Part shown: in pieces, positions 34,507 to 43,608 of the stretch
Numbering within the stretch: position 1 is the stretch's first letter
Layout: each line of letters starts with the position of its first letter
Origin: JBARKJ01 sp963698885
Lineage (GTDB): Bacteria; Nitrospirota; JACRHJ01
Direction of reading: 5' to 3'
Assembly (NCBI GenBank): GCA_963698885.1
Contig: CAVOSJ010000004.1
Coordinates: 124,001 to 188,000 of the forward strand
DNA length: 64,000 nucleotides
The notes under the pieces: generated by a model
Seen by the model: only the letters and a program-made list of their open reading frames with translations
Told to the model about the DNA's origin: nothing
The model's database searches: none
Program-made: the position numbers and the translations under genes

Positions 34507-35808
34507 CTAATTTATCACGCCCGCGTCTATGAGCAGGTTGAATTTCAGCACGGTATTAACGTCCGTCCCATTCCTTATCTCCACCTCAGCCGCGTATTTT
34601 CTGGCCGGCAGGTCAGTATCCGCCGTGGAGAGGCTAATCAACCCTGATCCGGTCGAGGCATTTGTCACATACGTGGTTATATCTCTCGGTGAAAGTGCGT
34701 ATATGATGTCAGCCGGCGTCGCCTTCGCCCCGAACCAGACCGTCCAGCCCGTCAAATCTTTCCCTATGGAATAAGGGATTGCCACCGAGTCCCCGCGCGT
34801 CACATGGACGTCCCTGCCCTGGGCGACAGTCTCATAGGACGCCGCACCCTGGAACGGCAGTACATTCACGTTCCCGGCGGCATCCCAGGCTCCCGTGCCA
34901 TGTTTGGAGGAAAGGTATTCGTCGATGCTGGTAGAATTGACGTATGCATTGCCTGTGAGCGTCCGTGCGCCGTTATTCCACACCGTTGATGCAACCGACG
35001 ATGCTGAAGGTAAATTATTTACAGACGTCTGCGAAGCTCTACTTGACACCTGCGCATCGAGGTTACTTAAGCGAGAATCCGTTGCCAGCAGCGTATTCGT
35101 GGGAATGCTTTGAACCGCGCTCTTGAGGCCATGCACTCCCGCGCTGATGTCGCTAAACGTCGGAAGCGCCGCTAGCCACAGTCCGCCCGACATGCGGCTT
35201 GATATGGCCATATCAAGATTATTGAGCCTGCTGTCGCCTGATAGAAGCGGGGTCGTTGGAATGGCCGAGATATAAGTGTCGAGATAAGTAAGCCTGTGGT
35301 CGGTTGACAGCTCCGGATTCGTCGGAATAGTTGCAACTTTAGCATTGGTGGTATGAACAAAGCCTGTCATATTATTCAGAGTTGTGCGCACGGCGACGAA
35401 CGCCTGGGCCGCGCCCGACAGGTTGCCGCTTATGTCCGCGAACCGCGGGCCGGATGAAGCGTAATACGTGTCGATGTCATAGAGCCGGACCATCTCGGTG
35501 AACGTACCGATTGTTGTGTTGTTGTAATAGTAAATCATCTTGTGGAAGCCCGGCGCGTTCGGGACTCGCGTAGCGGTGTAATCGCCGGTGGACTGGTTGC
35601 GAAAACTCCACGACTGCACGATGGACGTGCCATTCCTCCAACTCCTGACGGTGAACTTCGAAAGCGTGCAGTTCGTCCGGGGCGAGCCGTCCGAGTTCCA
35701 CATCTGTAACGGCTCGCTCATGGTCTTATTCACCGTGAAGTCTGCCAGCGCGCCAATCGAGAGCAGGAGCGTCAGGAGCAGCCCGGCTATGAATAGGTAA
35801 GTCTTCAT
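34507..35808 (-). CDS. Exported BppU-like baseplate/adhesin protein
   Basis: About 433 residues from the ATG at 35808 (GAGAGGG upstream). It begins with a clear signal peptide, MKTYLFIAGLLLTLLLSIGALA, quoted as MKTYLFIAGLL plus TLLLSIGALA. A repetitive middle follows, with units such as TNPELSTDHRL, TTPLLSGDSRL and TNTLLATDSRL. The C-terminal ~100 residues (RGDSVAIPYSIGKDLTGW onward) resemble phage baseplate upper proteins. Structural phage proteins are normally not exported, so the signal peptide is odd. Last gene of the phage-like cluster. Confidence 0.6.
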   Translation of the reverse strand: MKTYLFIAGLLLTLLLSIGALADFTVNKTMSEPLQMWNSDGSPRTNCTLSKFTVRSWRNGTSIVQSWSFRNQSTGDYTATRVPNAPGFHKMIYYYNNTTIGTFTEMVRLYDIDTYYASSGPRFADISGNLSGAAQAFVAVRTTLNNMTGFVHTTNAKVATIPTNPELSTDHRLTYLDTYISAIPTTPLLSGDSRLNNLDMAISSRMSGGLWLAALPTFSDISAGVHGLKSAVQSIPTNTLLATDSRLSNLDAQVSSRASQTSVNNLPSASSVASTVWNNGARTLTGNAYVNSTSIDEYLSSKHGTGAWDAAGNVNVLPFQGAASYETVAQGRDVHVTRGDSVAIPYSIGKDLTGWTVWFGAKATPADIIYALSPRDITTYVTNASTGSGLISLSTADTDLPARKYAAEVEIRNGTDVNTVLKFNLLIDAGVIN

Positions 35809-35816
35809 TTTCCCTC

Positions 35817-38153
35817 TCACTTTATGTACCATTTCCCTTTCGCGTCGTCATAAATGCAGTCGAGCGGCGAGTTCACGGTTGACGTTACAGCGTTTGCTAT
35901 GTTTCCTGAAGTGCCGGTGGAAAATATCCCGTCAGGGATGATGGTAACCTTCGCGTGCCATCCGGTAACGGGGAGGTTGATGGTGTTGATGGTCGTCGTC
36001 CCCGTAACATGGAACATTTGTCCGGTCGGCGTTATCGTGGACGCGCTTGCGACATTATCTCCCCAGCCGGTGTTTACGAAAGGCACCGTGAGCATCTTGC
36101 CTGTCGAGTCCATAGTAAAGCCCGGCGTCTGCGTGAGGGACACGGCGGAATAGTTTATCGGCTTGACGCTGAAATGGGTTATCGTCACGCTTGGGTTGGC
36201 GTTGCCGTTGCAGGAGATGCCGATCTGCTCCGCTCTCGTCGCCGTGAATGTAGTTGTAAACGTGCCCACCGTGCCGTAGTAGCCTATATACTGGTTGCCG
36301 CCTGCAGCTATCATCTGGGCGGATATATTCGTGCCGTTCGCCACTGCGGTGATTGTAAAGGAAACCTGATATTGCTGTCCTGGGACGGTGTAAACGGACG
36401 GGTATTCAATCTCCGCCGCTACCGCCCCGGAATGTGAAGCCGTTAACGCCCCGCCTGAAACAGTCCAGCCCGTGGTTGTCGTCCAGCTTCCAGGACTTGC
36501 AAAATACGGGTCGGCAAGCATTTCTCCGCCCACGATAGGCGTAGTCCCCGCCGATATGTAAGTCACGCCGCCCGCGACGTTCAAGGCTGCAAGGTTATTA
36601 AACGGCGGCGCGTTCGTTACCGGCGAATAAGCCGGAGTATAGGTAAAATCGTCACCAGCATATTGCGGGTTATAGCCCGTGAGCAGTTTCGGCGCATAGT
36701 TAATGGGGACGTTTACGCTCGACATGGGGCCGAAAGTGGTGACTCCGCTCCAGTTCGTGAACTGCCCCGTCCCTCTCGCCGTATCGAGCTTGATTGTCTG
36801 AGGCTTTGCGTCTTCCGTCCATATCCAGCTTGAGGGATTTCCGCTCGAATCCTTGGCCGTGAGGGTGAAGATGCCGTTTACTTTGTCGTGGACATAATTG
36901 ACTATCCGTTTTCCGACGAGGGCGTTGACGAGCTGTTGCAACGCCTTCCCGGTCTGCGTGAGCTGGCTTGGATGTGCCATGTTGACCGGGAGTATGGCCC
37001 CCCATCCTTCGTCCATGCCGTAGAGGAAGCATTTATCGCAGCCAGCAGCCGCGCCCGACAGAAACATGCGCGTGAGATATCCCGCCTGCTGCTTGCTCGG
37101 CATCGGGGTCACGGGGCCGGAGTCCGTGCCCGCCACGCCCAAGCCCGTAACAGCGTCGGTGTAGCCGCCCCAACTCGTCTCGGTATTCCAGAACGGTAGC
37201 GTTCCGACGCCGTATTTGAACATCACGGAACGTACCTGCTGGGCGAGGTCGATCATGTTCTCCGGAGGCCCTGCAACGTAGAGATGATACCCGACTATAT
37301 CAATTGAGCCTAACGCATCGATTGATTGAAGCGCCGCGAAATAGGCGTCCATGAAGGGGATGTTTTCCGTGCCCGTGCAAGACGCGCTTATAATCTTCGC
37401 GGCGGGGTCAGCCGCCTTTATCGCGGTGCTCGCCTCCTGCGTCAGAGTAGCAAGCTGGGAAGCCGTCCCGAGATAAAATCCGCCCGAAAGCGCAGGCTCA
37501 TTCCATATCTCATAACTGGAAATTTCGCCTTTATACCTCGTCGCAAGAGCCGTGCAGAAATTTTCCCAGTATTCCGGATGCGCGGGGTCGGGCGTGTTGT
37601 AGTTTAAATCCGTGCCCGGTGCGCTGTCAGCCCCGCCCGCGACCGCCCAGGCCGGAGGCTGTCCGAGCGTGAAGGTTATCTCCATATTATTTGCCCGCGC
37701 CCAGGCCACGTAAGCGTCGAGGTTCGTCCAGCTATATACGCCATTGGAAGTTTCGATGTTCTTCCACGTAAGATAATAGGGGTAATAAGTGCCCCACGTC
37801 CTGACGGAGCCGGCGGTGTTCGGGAAAAAGCTCGTCGCCGAGGTATTATTGCCAAAGGCGTTCGGATGCGCGTAATGCGTACCGAAGAAGTTCATCTTTA
37901 TCGGCTGGTTGCTGTGGTTATACGATGCCGTCTGATTTACGAGGCCCGATATATTTGTATAGCCTGGGCTGTGGATGATATTATGGCCGCCCATGTTGAT
38001 GTCGGCATTCATGGGTTTGGTGCCCGCCAGATTCATAAAAGTATTTATGATCTGTTGCATCGAGGGGCGGACAGGGCCATCGGAGGCAAGTGCTGCGGTA
38101 GCGCACCCGCCGACTATGCAAAGCATCGAAAGGATAAGAAGGTATTTTTTCAT
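35817..38153 (-). CDS. Exported glycoside hydrolase (clan A) fused to tail-fibre-like ends
   Basis: A 778-residue protein. The N terminus is a signal sequence with a possible lipobox, VGGC (Cys17), and an alternative signal peptidase I site, ALA-S. MNADINMGGHNI (48-59) is a phage tail-fibre motif. A GH39/GH5-like barrel follows with acid/base Glu219 in EIWNEP and nucleophile Glu325 in FWNTETSWGG. A jelly-roll module (~550-680, carbohydrate-binding type) and a fibre-like C terminus, IYDDAKGKWYIK, complete it. Likely a glycan-cleaving receptor-binding protein, but the export signal is unusual for a virion part. Substrate unknown. Confidence 0.75.
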   Translation of the reverse strand: MKKYLLILSMLCIVGGCATAALASDGPVRPSMQQIINTFMNLAGTKPMNADINMGGHNIIHSPGYTNISGLVNQTASYNHSNQPIKMNFFGTHYAHPNAFGNNTSATSFFPNTAGSVRTWGTYYPYYLTWKNIETSNGVYSWTNLDAYVAWARANNMEITFTLGQPPAWAVAGGADSAPGTDLNYNTPDPAHPEYWENFCTALATRYKGEISSYEIWNEPALSGGFYLGTASQLATLTQEASTAIKAADPAAKIISASCTGTENIPFMDAYFAALQSIDALGSIDIVGYHLYVAGPPENMIDLAQQVRSVMFKYGVGTLPFWNTETSWGGYTDAVTGLGVAGTDSGPVTPMPSKQQAGYLTRMFLSGAAAGCDKCFLYGMDEGWGAILPVNMAHPSQLTQTGKALQQLVNALVGKRIVNYVHDKVNGIFTLTAKDSSGNPSSWIWTEDAKPQTIKLDTARGTGQFTNWSGVTTFGPMSSVNVPINYAPKLLTGYNPQYAGDDFTYTPAYSPVTNAPPFNNLAALNVAGGVTYISAGTTPIVGGEMLADPYFASPGSWTTTTGWTVSGGALTASHSGAVAAEIEYPSVYTVPGQQYQVSFTITAVANGTNISAQMIAAGGNQYIGYYGTVGTFTTTFTATRAEQIGISCNGNANPSVTITHFSVKPINYSAVSLTQTPGFTMDSTGKMLTVPFVNTGWGDNVASASTITPTGQMFHVTGTTTINTINLPVTGWHAKVTIIPDGIFSTGTSGNIANAVTSTVNSPLDCIYDDAKGKWYIK

Positions 38154-38177
38154 GGTTCTCCTCTCCTGAATCGGAGA

Positions 38178-38567
38178 CTAAATTACGCCTTTCGCCCTGA
38201 GCGCCTGCACGGTGGCCGTAAGATAGTTGTCCACTGTGTTCCCGTCGAGGCCCAGCGCCGCTCCTATCTCGCTCACATCGCCGGTAGTCGCTGACGCAAG
38301 GGACTGGATGCCGGTGGCCTTCAGGTCCATAAGGATGCCGTCGAGTGCGGCCTGTGTCTTGTTACCGGTCGAGGATGCCGCGCCAACCACCGCCTTGATG
38401 ACAATGCCCGGAAGCTGAGGCAGCTCCTTCGCTATGGCGGTAGATAGTATATGCCATGCGATCGTCCCAACTTCCTGGATGTCGGTGAGCGCCGTATTTT
38501 CCGCCTTCTGAAAAAAGCCCTTGATCTCCGTCAAAATGTCCTGCCCCGGATTCGTATTCACTTCCAC
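38178..38567 (-). CDS. Hypothetical phage-cluster protein
   Basis: A 129-residue, Ala/Thr-rich helical protein, not recognised. It has no cysteines, signal peptide or clear membrane helix, though PGIVIKAVVGAASS is mildly hydrophobic. It sits between the small gene at 38570 and the glycoside hydrolase in the same orientation with 2-bp and 24-bp gaps, so it is part of the late operon. Confidence 0.55.
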   Translation of the reverse strand: MEVNTNPGQDILTEIKGFFQKAENTALTDIQEVGTIAWHILSTAIAKELPQLPGIVIKAVVGAASSTGNKTQAALDGILMDLKATGIQSLASATTGDVSEIGAALGLDGNTVDNYLTATVQALRAKGVI

Positions 38568-38569
38568 CT

Positions 38570-38722
38570 TTAACCCCCTGATTTTCTTGATTGTAAAAGG
38601 GCCGCGAGAAATTCCGCTCCCATTTTGATCTCATTCCCCAGGCTTACCGGTTCCGGGGGGATTTCGCCCGAAAGCTCTTCCATCTCCAGGAATGGAGCGG
38701 TATGTTCTTCTTCGCCGCTCAA
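38570..38722 (-). CDS. Tiny phage-cluster protein starting at an overlapping TTGA
   Basis: A 50-residue acidic-then-basic protein. The frame after the holin-like gene opens at a TTG whose last two bases are the first two of the holin stop (TTGA overlap), suggesting coupled translation. It reads MSGEEEHTAPFLEMEELSG and ends LLQSRKSGG. Function unknown. It could be non-coding, but the tight packing supports it. Confidence 0.4.
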   Translation of the reverse strand: MSGEEEHTAPFLEMEELSGEIPPEPVSLGNEIKMGAEFLAALLQSRKSGG

Positions 38723-39066
38723 ACGGTCTGCCCCATCGCCTTGGCCGCATCGGCAACGGTAGCGGCAGGCACCGCGGCGCACAGCGCCTTGGCCACGCCA
38801 GCTACAGACTCGGCCGACGTACTGACGCCCATCTTATAAGTCTTGTGCATTATCCCCAGGCCTGTCAACCCCATGCCCACCAGTTTGAGGTCGGCCTGCC
38901 AGGACGTCGCTCCGCCTGGGAGCTGTAAGTCCGGGTATACCTTGCCTACGGCGACAACCACACCGTACAGGACGAGGCACAGCGCCCCTATTTTAGTTTT
39001 GTACCCGCTTAAGCGGCTCGCAGCCATTCCAGCAAACCAGTTCGCGAACCATTCTTTTATCATCAT
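38719..39066 (-). CDS. Holin-like protein
   Basis: A 115-residue protein starting MMIKEWFANWFAG with one clear membrane helix (KIGALCLVLYGVVVAVGKV) and a second weaker one (LVGMGLTGLGIMH). Phage holins of this shape lie next to the endolysin, as here (12 bp downstream of it). Assignment rests on position and hydrophobicity. Confidence 0.55.
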   Translation of the reverse strand: MMIKEWFANWFAGMAASRLSGYKTKIGALCLVLYGVVVAVGKVYPDLQLPGGATSWQADLKLVGMGLTGLGIMHKTYKMGVSTSAESVAGVAKALCAAVPAATVADAAKAMGQTV

Positions 39067-39078
39067 CTTTACCCTCCC

Positions 39079-39516
39079 CTAAGCTGCCGTTTCCGTCCTC
39101 GCCTGAGCAAGCGTCAAACCCGGATGATACTCGAAATGCCCCAGGTCTCCCCTTACGCTTTTAAAATCGCCTCCCCATAAAAGGCCCAATGATTTTCCGA
39201 TATTACCCGCCTCAGTATATTTGGGTGAGTTCCAGTTTATTTTCCCGCCTTCGACGACCGCTACATCGTACGCCCGTCTGAAGTTATGCCACGATGACCC
39301 GGGTGGTGCGTTGGTGACTTTTCTCCCGCCGCCCGGCCCCCTGCCAGTCTCGTAAAGCGCGGTCTGTTCCTGTAAAGTCCTGTATCCCTGAGCCACAAGG
39401 AGGTCTATTCCGGCTTCCGTGCATAAATCCAGGTGCCTCTGGGCGAGAGAGCGCAGTTCGGGAGTAAGGGCCGCCAATATTTCCCGGTTCTTTTTTTCCT
39501 GTCCATCCGTCAGCAT
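39079..39516 (-). CDS. Endolysin, M15 L-Ala-D-Glu-type peptidase
   Basis: A 145-residue VanY/M15 peptidase like T5 endolysin. The zinc motif is split as SWHNFRRAYDVAVV (HxxxxxxD) and GHFEYHPG (final His), with QGYRTLQEQTALYETGRG upstream. It cuts peptidoglycan stem peptides. It has no signal peptide, so it depends on a holin or other pore. It overlaps the preceding one-TM gene by 7 bp. Confidence 0.85.
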   Translation of the reverse strand: MLTDGQEKKNREILAALTPELRSLAQRHLDLCTEAGIDLLVAQGYRTLQEQTALYETGRGPGGGRKVTNAPPGSSWHNFRRAYDVAVVEGGKINWNSPKYTEAGNIGKSLGLLWGGDFKSVRGDLGHFEYHPGLTLAQARTETAA

Positions 39517-39752
39517 TGCGCGAATATCCTTTCAGCCATACTGTCCATTTTTGTTTCCATGCGCTCCAGTCTCTGGAGGACCTCGTCCCGCCAAAGCTCG
39601 TTATTGTGCCTGCACTCGGAGCGGGTTGTTTCGCAATCGTGCTTACCCACGTATTTCTCAGGCGCCTGGTCCGCCGCCCTCATCGTGCGAGCGTAAAAGA
39701 ACGCCAGTACGAACCCGATCGCGGCTGCCATTTCCTGCGTCAGCCAATTCAT
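39510..39752 (-). CDS. Small one-helix coiled-coil protein (lysis accessory)
   Basis: About 80 residues from the ATG at 39752: MNWLTQEMAAAIGFVLAFFY gives one N-terminal membrane helix, and the rest is a soluble coiled coil with two cysteines (KHDCETTRSEC). Size, topology and place next to the endolysin suit a spanin- or holin-like accessory. It begins 2 bp after the 861-residue tail gene. Confidence 0.5.
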   Translation of the reverse strand: MNWLTQEMAAAIGFVLAFFYARTMRAADQAPEKYVGKHDCETTRSECRHNNELWRDEVLQRLERMETKMDSMAERIFAQC

Positions 39753-39754
39753 CT

Positions 39755-42340
39755 CTATACCTCCCGGACGATAAGCCGTAAAAGGTCCGGCTTCTTTTTT
39801 TTGAAGCTGCCGGGTACCAGAGAGACGTCCTCTACAAAAAATTCCGCGCCAGATAGTGAGAAGGCGGCCGATGGCCAATCAAATGAAATGATGTCTCCGC
39901 GCTCGACGCCAAAACAGCCGAGAAACGCAAAAACCTCAACCCGTCTCTTCGCGTCTTTATAGCGGGTGATAAAGAAATCCCGCAGGTCGGACGCCTCCGA
40001 GGCAAATGAAATAAAGTCAAAAAAGAAGGGACGTGAAGGCGTCATTTTCCCGTACATGGAGGCGGAGGAAGGGTCTCCGCCGGATGGATAAAGCGCTGTC
40101 TGGGAACAGACGGATAAATAGCCAGCGGAGCTTGCGCCCTTACCAAAATCCCGCTGGTAGTGCAGGTCGAGAGAGTTTATCAGTTCGTCCCTTGCCGTAC
40201 GGTAAACCTCCAGGCCGTCTAACTGGACGAGTTCTTTCCCCAGGGTCAAGTCCGGGGACAGTGAACCGTTGGACAGGAATTTTAATTTTGCCGCGTATCC
40301 GTCGTGCTTGAGCGCCAGGCGCGACTGCATGCAGAGTTTCTCGATGAACTTAAACCCGCCGACCACCGTATCGATTACGCCGGCAAACTTATAACCGCCA
40401 GCTATCGCGCCTGCCAGCGAAGTGCGGGCGGAGGCGAACGAGCCGTCTATTTCCGGTGCCGGCGTTCCAAGGTAATTCGTCAGGAAATGACGGATAACGT
40501 CCGCCGGGTTTTCTATAAGCGCGCCCGGCGTGCCGGTGATGCTCCCGGAGGCGTCGTCGAAATTGCCGTCCACGTCGCATGTAACCGTGCCGCCGATCAC
40601 ATAATCCGCCGCCGATCTGCCGGAGAGCGCGACTCCTGTAGCGGGCGAGGCCCCGCCGTTATACGGCACGTAAGTCACCTCTACCCATTGCTCGAAAAAT
40701 GCGGCTGACGCTACTCCGGAGTAATACGTGGCGCGGATGGCCATACCGGAAAAATCGCTCCAGGAAACTGCGCCCGTCGAGGCGCGGGAAAGAGTCCCGG
40801 TGGTCTTGCATGTCTGCATCGATGAGCCGCCGCCCTGGACATACGCGCCGGAGAATATTCCCCCCTGGATCGTGCTCCTGCCGACCCCGTTATAGGATGC
40901 CTGGCCGATGGCGGCGCAGAGTTTCGCGCCTACTATATATCCTTTATCCGTTGCCAGGAACGAGCGGACGGTGTCGATGTAGCCGTCCGCGACGATTATT
41001 GCGCCGAAAGCGCCCAGGTTCTTGTCGCACAGGGCAGCTGCGCTCCCGGCGGCAGGGGCGTCAAACAGGCCTTGGACCGCATCCTGAAAAACGGTCTCGG
41101 TCTGGGTTCGGATTATCGTGCCGGCATAACTCCCGGCAGCCATCGTCCGTCCTTCCACGCTCTGCACGTCAATATAATTAGAGCCGTTGCCGGTGATGTA
41201 GAAATAGTATCCGGCGGAATCCATGAACGCCATGCCTGCATGTTCGTTCGCCGTCCAGACGGGGTTTACGGAGGCCGTCCACCGCGTTGTCGTCGTCCTG
41301 CTCCCCTGTCCGCTCCACGAGGAGTCCGTGTGGGAATGGCTGCCTTCGCCGACGCTTAAATCTACCGATTTTTCCAGGACGAACTTGTCGCTGAAGGAGA
41401 GCTTTGCCCTTCCGCCGCCATCGTCCGCGGTGCGGGTAACTCCGGAGAGTACCCGTACGCCGCCGACATAGACGTCCCCGATAGACTGGACGGGATGCCC
41501 GGCCACCAGGTAATCGTAGGCGCTTTTTATCTCGAACACCTTCGCGCCCATCTTATGAGATGCGGCCGTCGTCCCGGCCGCGGCGCGCGAGACGCCGGTC
41601 AGTATCTTCCCGGAGAAGCCGGTATAGCTTATTTGCTCCTCGCCCATCTGAAGCAGCCCCGAAGATGGAAACGCCATCTCGCCGGGCGCAAGGGAGAGCT
41701 CGATACCCGCCGTCTGGGCCAGCGTAACGTCCGAGATCAGCGTGGTGACCGCTCCGGCGGATACCGCCGGGCATGGGACGCCGCTCACGGAGCCGTATAT
41801 TATCTTCTCTATCTCACCGACCGCGTGAGGGTCCGCATCCGGCCAGGCGTCCCTGCTGATTACCGTGCCTACCGGCCGGTCCCTGTCCTTGAACGTCCCG
41901 GCCAGAGACAGCCTGACGGAACTTTCATCATAGGAGACGGAGGCCGACCTGGCCGTATATTTCGCGCCGGAGGATGGAGCGGAAATTTTAAATTTCCCGA
42001 CGGCCTCCTTGTCGGCATAATCCGTCCCCTCGAACCACAGGAACAGCTCGACCTCTGTATTTTCCGGGTCGCCCGATTCAAATAACGTTGAAAAAGGCGG
42101 GGTCGCCGAGTTGGCGACCTCGATCTCCATTTCCAGGAGGGCGATTGAGAACAGTCCCTTGTTGGCGACGGCGGGCACGCCCCAGCCCGTGACAAGACCA
42201 GAAAATGCCGGGCCTCCGCCCGGGGTTACGGACCTGTCCGAGAGGAAGACATCGCCGCCCGCGAAATGAAAAACAGCGAGGATATAAGCTGGCAAGCGTC
42301 CCGCCGCCGCCTGGGCAAAATTATCATTCACTGTGCGCAT
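39755..42340 (-). CDS. Large tail/baseplate-hub-like structural protein
   Basis: An 861-residue protein, mostly beta-rich and low in cysteine. The N terminus (ARLPAYILAVFHFAGGDVF-like segment and VELFLWFEG) resembles phage tail-tip/hub proteins, and the centre is repetitive Gly/Ser/Thr. No enzymatic motif was recognised. The start overlaps the stop of the 136-residue gene upstream by 1 bp (TGATG). As the largest protein in the cluster it is the best candidate for the tail tip or fibre base. The exact family is unknown to me. Confidence 0.5.
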   Translation of the reverse strand: MRTVNDNFAQAAAGRLPAYILAVFHFAGGDVFLSDRSVTPGGGPAFSGLVTGWGVPAVANKGLFSIALLEMEIEVANSATPPFSTLFESGDPENTEVELFLWFEGTDYADKEAVGKFKISAPSSGAKYTARSASVSYDESSVRLSLAGTFKDRDRPVGTVISRDAWPDADPHAVGEIEKIIYGSVSGVPCPAVSAGAVTTLISDVTLAQTAGIELSLAPGEMAFPSSGLLQMGEEQISYTGFSGKILTGVSRAAAGTTAASHKMGAKVFEIKSAYDYLVAGHPVQSIGDVYVGGVRVLSGVTRTADDGGGRAKLSFSDKFVLEKSVDLSVGEGSHSHTDSSWSGQGSRTTTTRWTASVNPVWTANEHAGMAFMDSAGYYFYITGNGSNYIDVQSVEGRTMAAGSYAGTIIRTQTETVFQDAVQGLFDAPAAGSAAALCDKNLGAFGAIIVADGYIDTVRSFLATDKGYIVGAKLCAAIGQASYNGVGRSTIQGGIFSGAYVQGGGSSMQTCKTTGTLSRASTGAVSWSDFSGMAIRATYYSGVASAAFFEQWVEVTYVPYNGGASPATGVALSGRSAADYVIGGTVTCDVDGNFDDASGSITGTPGALIENPADVIRHFLTNYLGTPAPEIDGSFASARTSLAGAIAGGYKFAGVIDTVVGGFKFIEKLCMQSRLALKHDGYAAKLKFLSNGSLSPDLTLGKELVQLDGLEVYRTARDELINSLDLHYQRDFGKGASSAGYLSVCSQTALYPSGGDPSSASMYGKMTPSRPFFFDFISFASEASDLRDFFITRYKDAKRRVEVFAFLGCFGVERGDIISFDWPSAAFSLSGAEFFVEDVSLVPGSFKKKKPDLLRLIVREV

Positions 42341-42750
42341 CAGCCGATTATCTCCTTCAGGAGCAGAATACCCTCCCAGGCGCCGTCATCCGTGAGGGAG
42401 AATTCGAGCTTGTCCTGGCCGAAAACCACGGAATGCGATTTCCCGAACGGGTCGACGTACGTGAAAGTCTTGCCCGGCTGGCTGATGAACCAGTTGACGA
42501 GGCTCTGGCTGCCGGAGGCTTGTGCGCCCGCGGCGTAATCGAACCCGCCGTCGAAATCGACTGCCGGAAGGCCGATGAAATTCAATGCGATAAGCATCGA
42601 ACTATTACCCTTGCGGATGAAGATATCTTCGCCGCCCTCGCTCTTTAAAGGGACGAGGCCCGGGTCCAGCGTAACCTTGCCCGGATAGCTGGGGTTAACG
42701 GAGAAGTTGAGCGCAGTCAAACCGACCGCGGTAAAGGAAGCGCCAGGCAT
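42340..42750 (-). CDS. Putative tail tube-like structural protein
   Basis: About 136 residues. I choose the ATG at 42750 because GGAGG lies 5 nt upstream; an in-frame ATG at 42762 overlaps that Shine-Dalgarno sequence. The protein is beta-rich (VTLDPGLVPLKSEGG, FTYVDPFGKSHSVVFG). Its place between the gp37-like gene and the large tail gene fits a tube or tail-completion protein, but no family motif is certain. Confidence 0.45.
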   Translation of the reverse strand: MPGASFTAVGLTALNFSVNPSYPGKVTLDPGLVPLKSEGGEDIFIRKGNSSMLIALNFIGLPAVDFDGGFDYAAGAQASGSQSLVNWFISQPGKTFTYVDPFGKSHSVVFGQDKLEFSLTDDGAWEGILLLKEIIG

Positions 42751-42764
42751 TAAAACCTCCATAT

Positions 42765-43196
42765 TCAGCTTTCGAGCGTGACATACCGGACCAGGTAATA
42801 ATTCGCGGACGCATAGGCGAAACCGTCGCGCGCGGTCACCGGTGATTCGCCCTCAAGCCTGGGGGGATAGGTCCCCACGCCTAAGTCCACGCCGAGCAGC
42901 AGAGGGCGCACGTCCTCCAGGAGTTTCAGCGGGTCCGGAGATACCCCGTAACGCGCGACTGCGGTGACGCCAAACGCTATCCGCTCCACGTAAGCCTGAT
43001 ATGGGCCCGGCTTGCATGCTGACGACAGGAAAGAGACCGCGACCGCAGGCAAAGCCGGGGCCGTGGCTAAAAGCTCCTCGGGCGGGAGAGTATCGCTGAC
43101 AAAGACAGAGCGCGCCGGGCCGCCTCCGGATATGAGCATGGGCGACAAGGCAGAGACTACCGCATCCAGCAACTCTTTTCGCGTATAAACCGCCAT
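42765..43196 (-). CDS. Mu gp37-like (DUF1834) tail terminator
   Basis: A 143-residue protein in the position of Mu gp37: directly after the DUF1320 gene. It opens MAVYTRKELLDAVVSALSP and ends with YASANYYLVRYVTLES. Mu-like gp37 proteins cap the tail or join head and tail. The assignment rests on length, order and general shape. Confidence 0.55.
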   Translation of the reverse strand: MAVYTRKELLDAVVSALSPMLISGGGPARSVFVSDTLPPEELLATAPALPAVAVSFLSSACKPGPYQAYVERIAFGVTAVARYGVSPDPLKLLEDVRPLLLGVDLGVGTYPPRLEGESPVTARDGFAYASANYYLVRYVTLES

Positions 43197-43213
43197 TTAT
43201 ATCTCCGCCTCCA

Positions 43214-43606
43214 TCAGAAGTCCTCCATCGTGTCCCGGCTGAACCCCCTCGGGCAGCTTGAGAATGACGGCAGGGAGGCTAGAGAAGGCAACGTAACAGT
43301 GCCGTCCGCCAGCCTGCCCAGCGTTTCGAGCGCCCTCATGTACGAGTCCTTTACCTCCGCCGGGACTGTCGCCTGGCGGAGGTAAAGGTTGTACAGCGCT
43401 ATATCCGCCGTCAGCTTTTTCACGAGCTGAGGCGGGTCGATAAGCGGCGCCTGGTACTGCCTTGAGAGTGATGCGTCCACGACCGCCTGCGCGGAAGAAA
43501 TGGCGTCGTCTGCCCGCGCGGTATTTATGGAGCCGGTGGACTCGTCGTCCGTAAGGCGTATTAATACGTCCTCCGGGGCAGCTAAATCGGAGACGGATAT
43601 GTACAT
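43214..43606 (-). CDS. Mu gp36-like (DUF1320) head-tail connector
   Basis: A 130-residue protein with the DUF1320 pattern: an N-terminal YISVSDLAAPEDVLIRLTDD, VVDASLSRQYQAPL in the middle, then LTADIALYNLYLR. DUF1320 proteins follow the major head gene in Mu-like phages and are connectors or stoppers. It begins 2 bp after the head gene. Confidence 0.7.
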   Translation of the reverse strand: MYISVSDLAAPEDVLIRLTDDESTGSINTARADDAISSAQAVVDASLSRQYQAPLIDPPQLVKKLTADIALYNLYLRQATVPAEVKDSYMRALETLGRLADGTVTLPSLASLPSFSSCPRGFSRDTMEDF

Positions 43607-43608
43607 AA

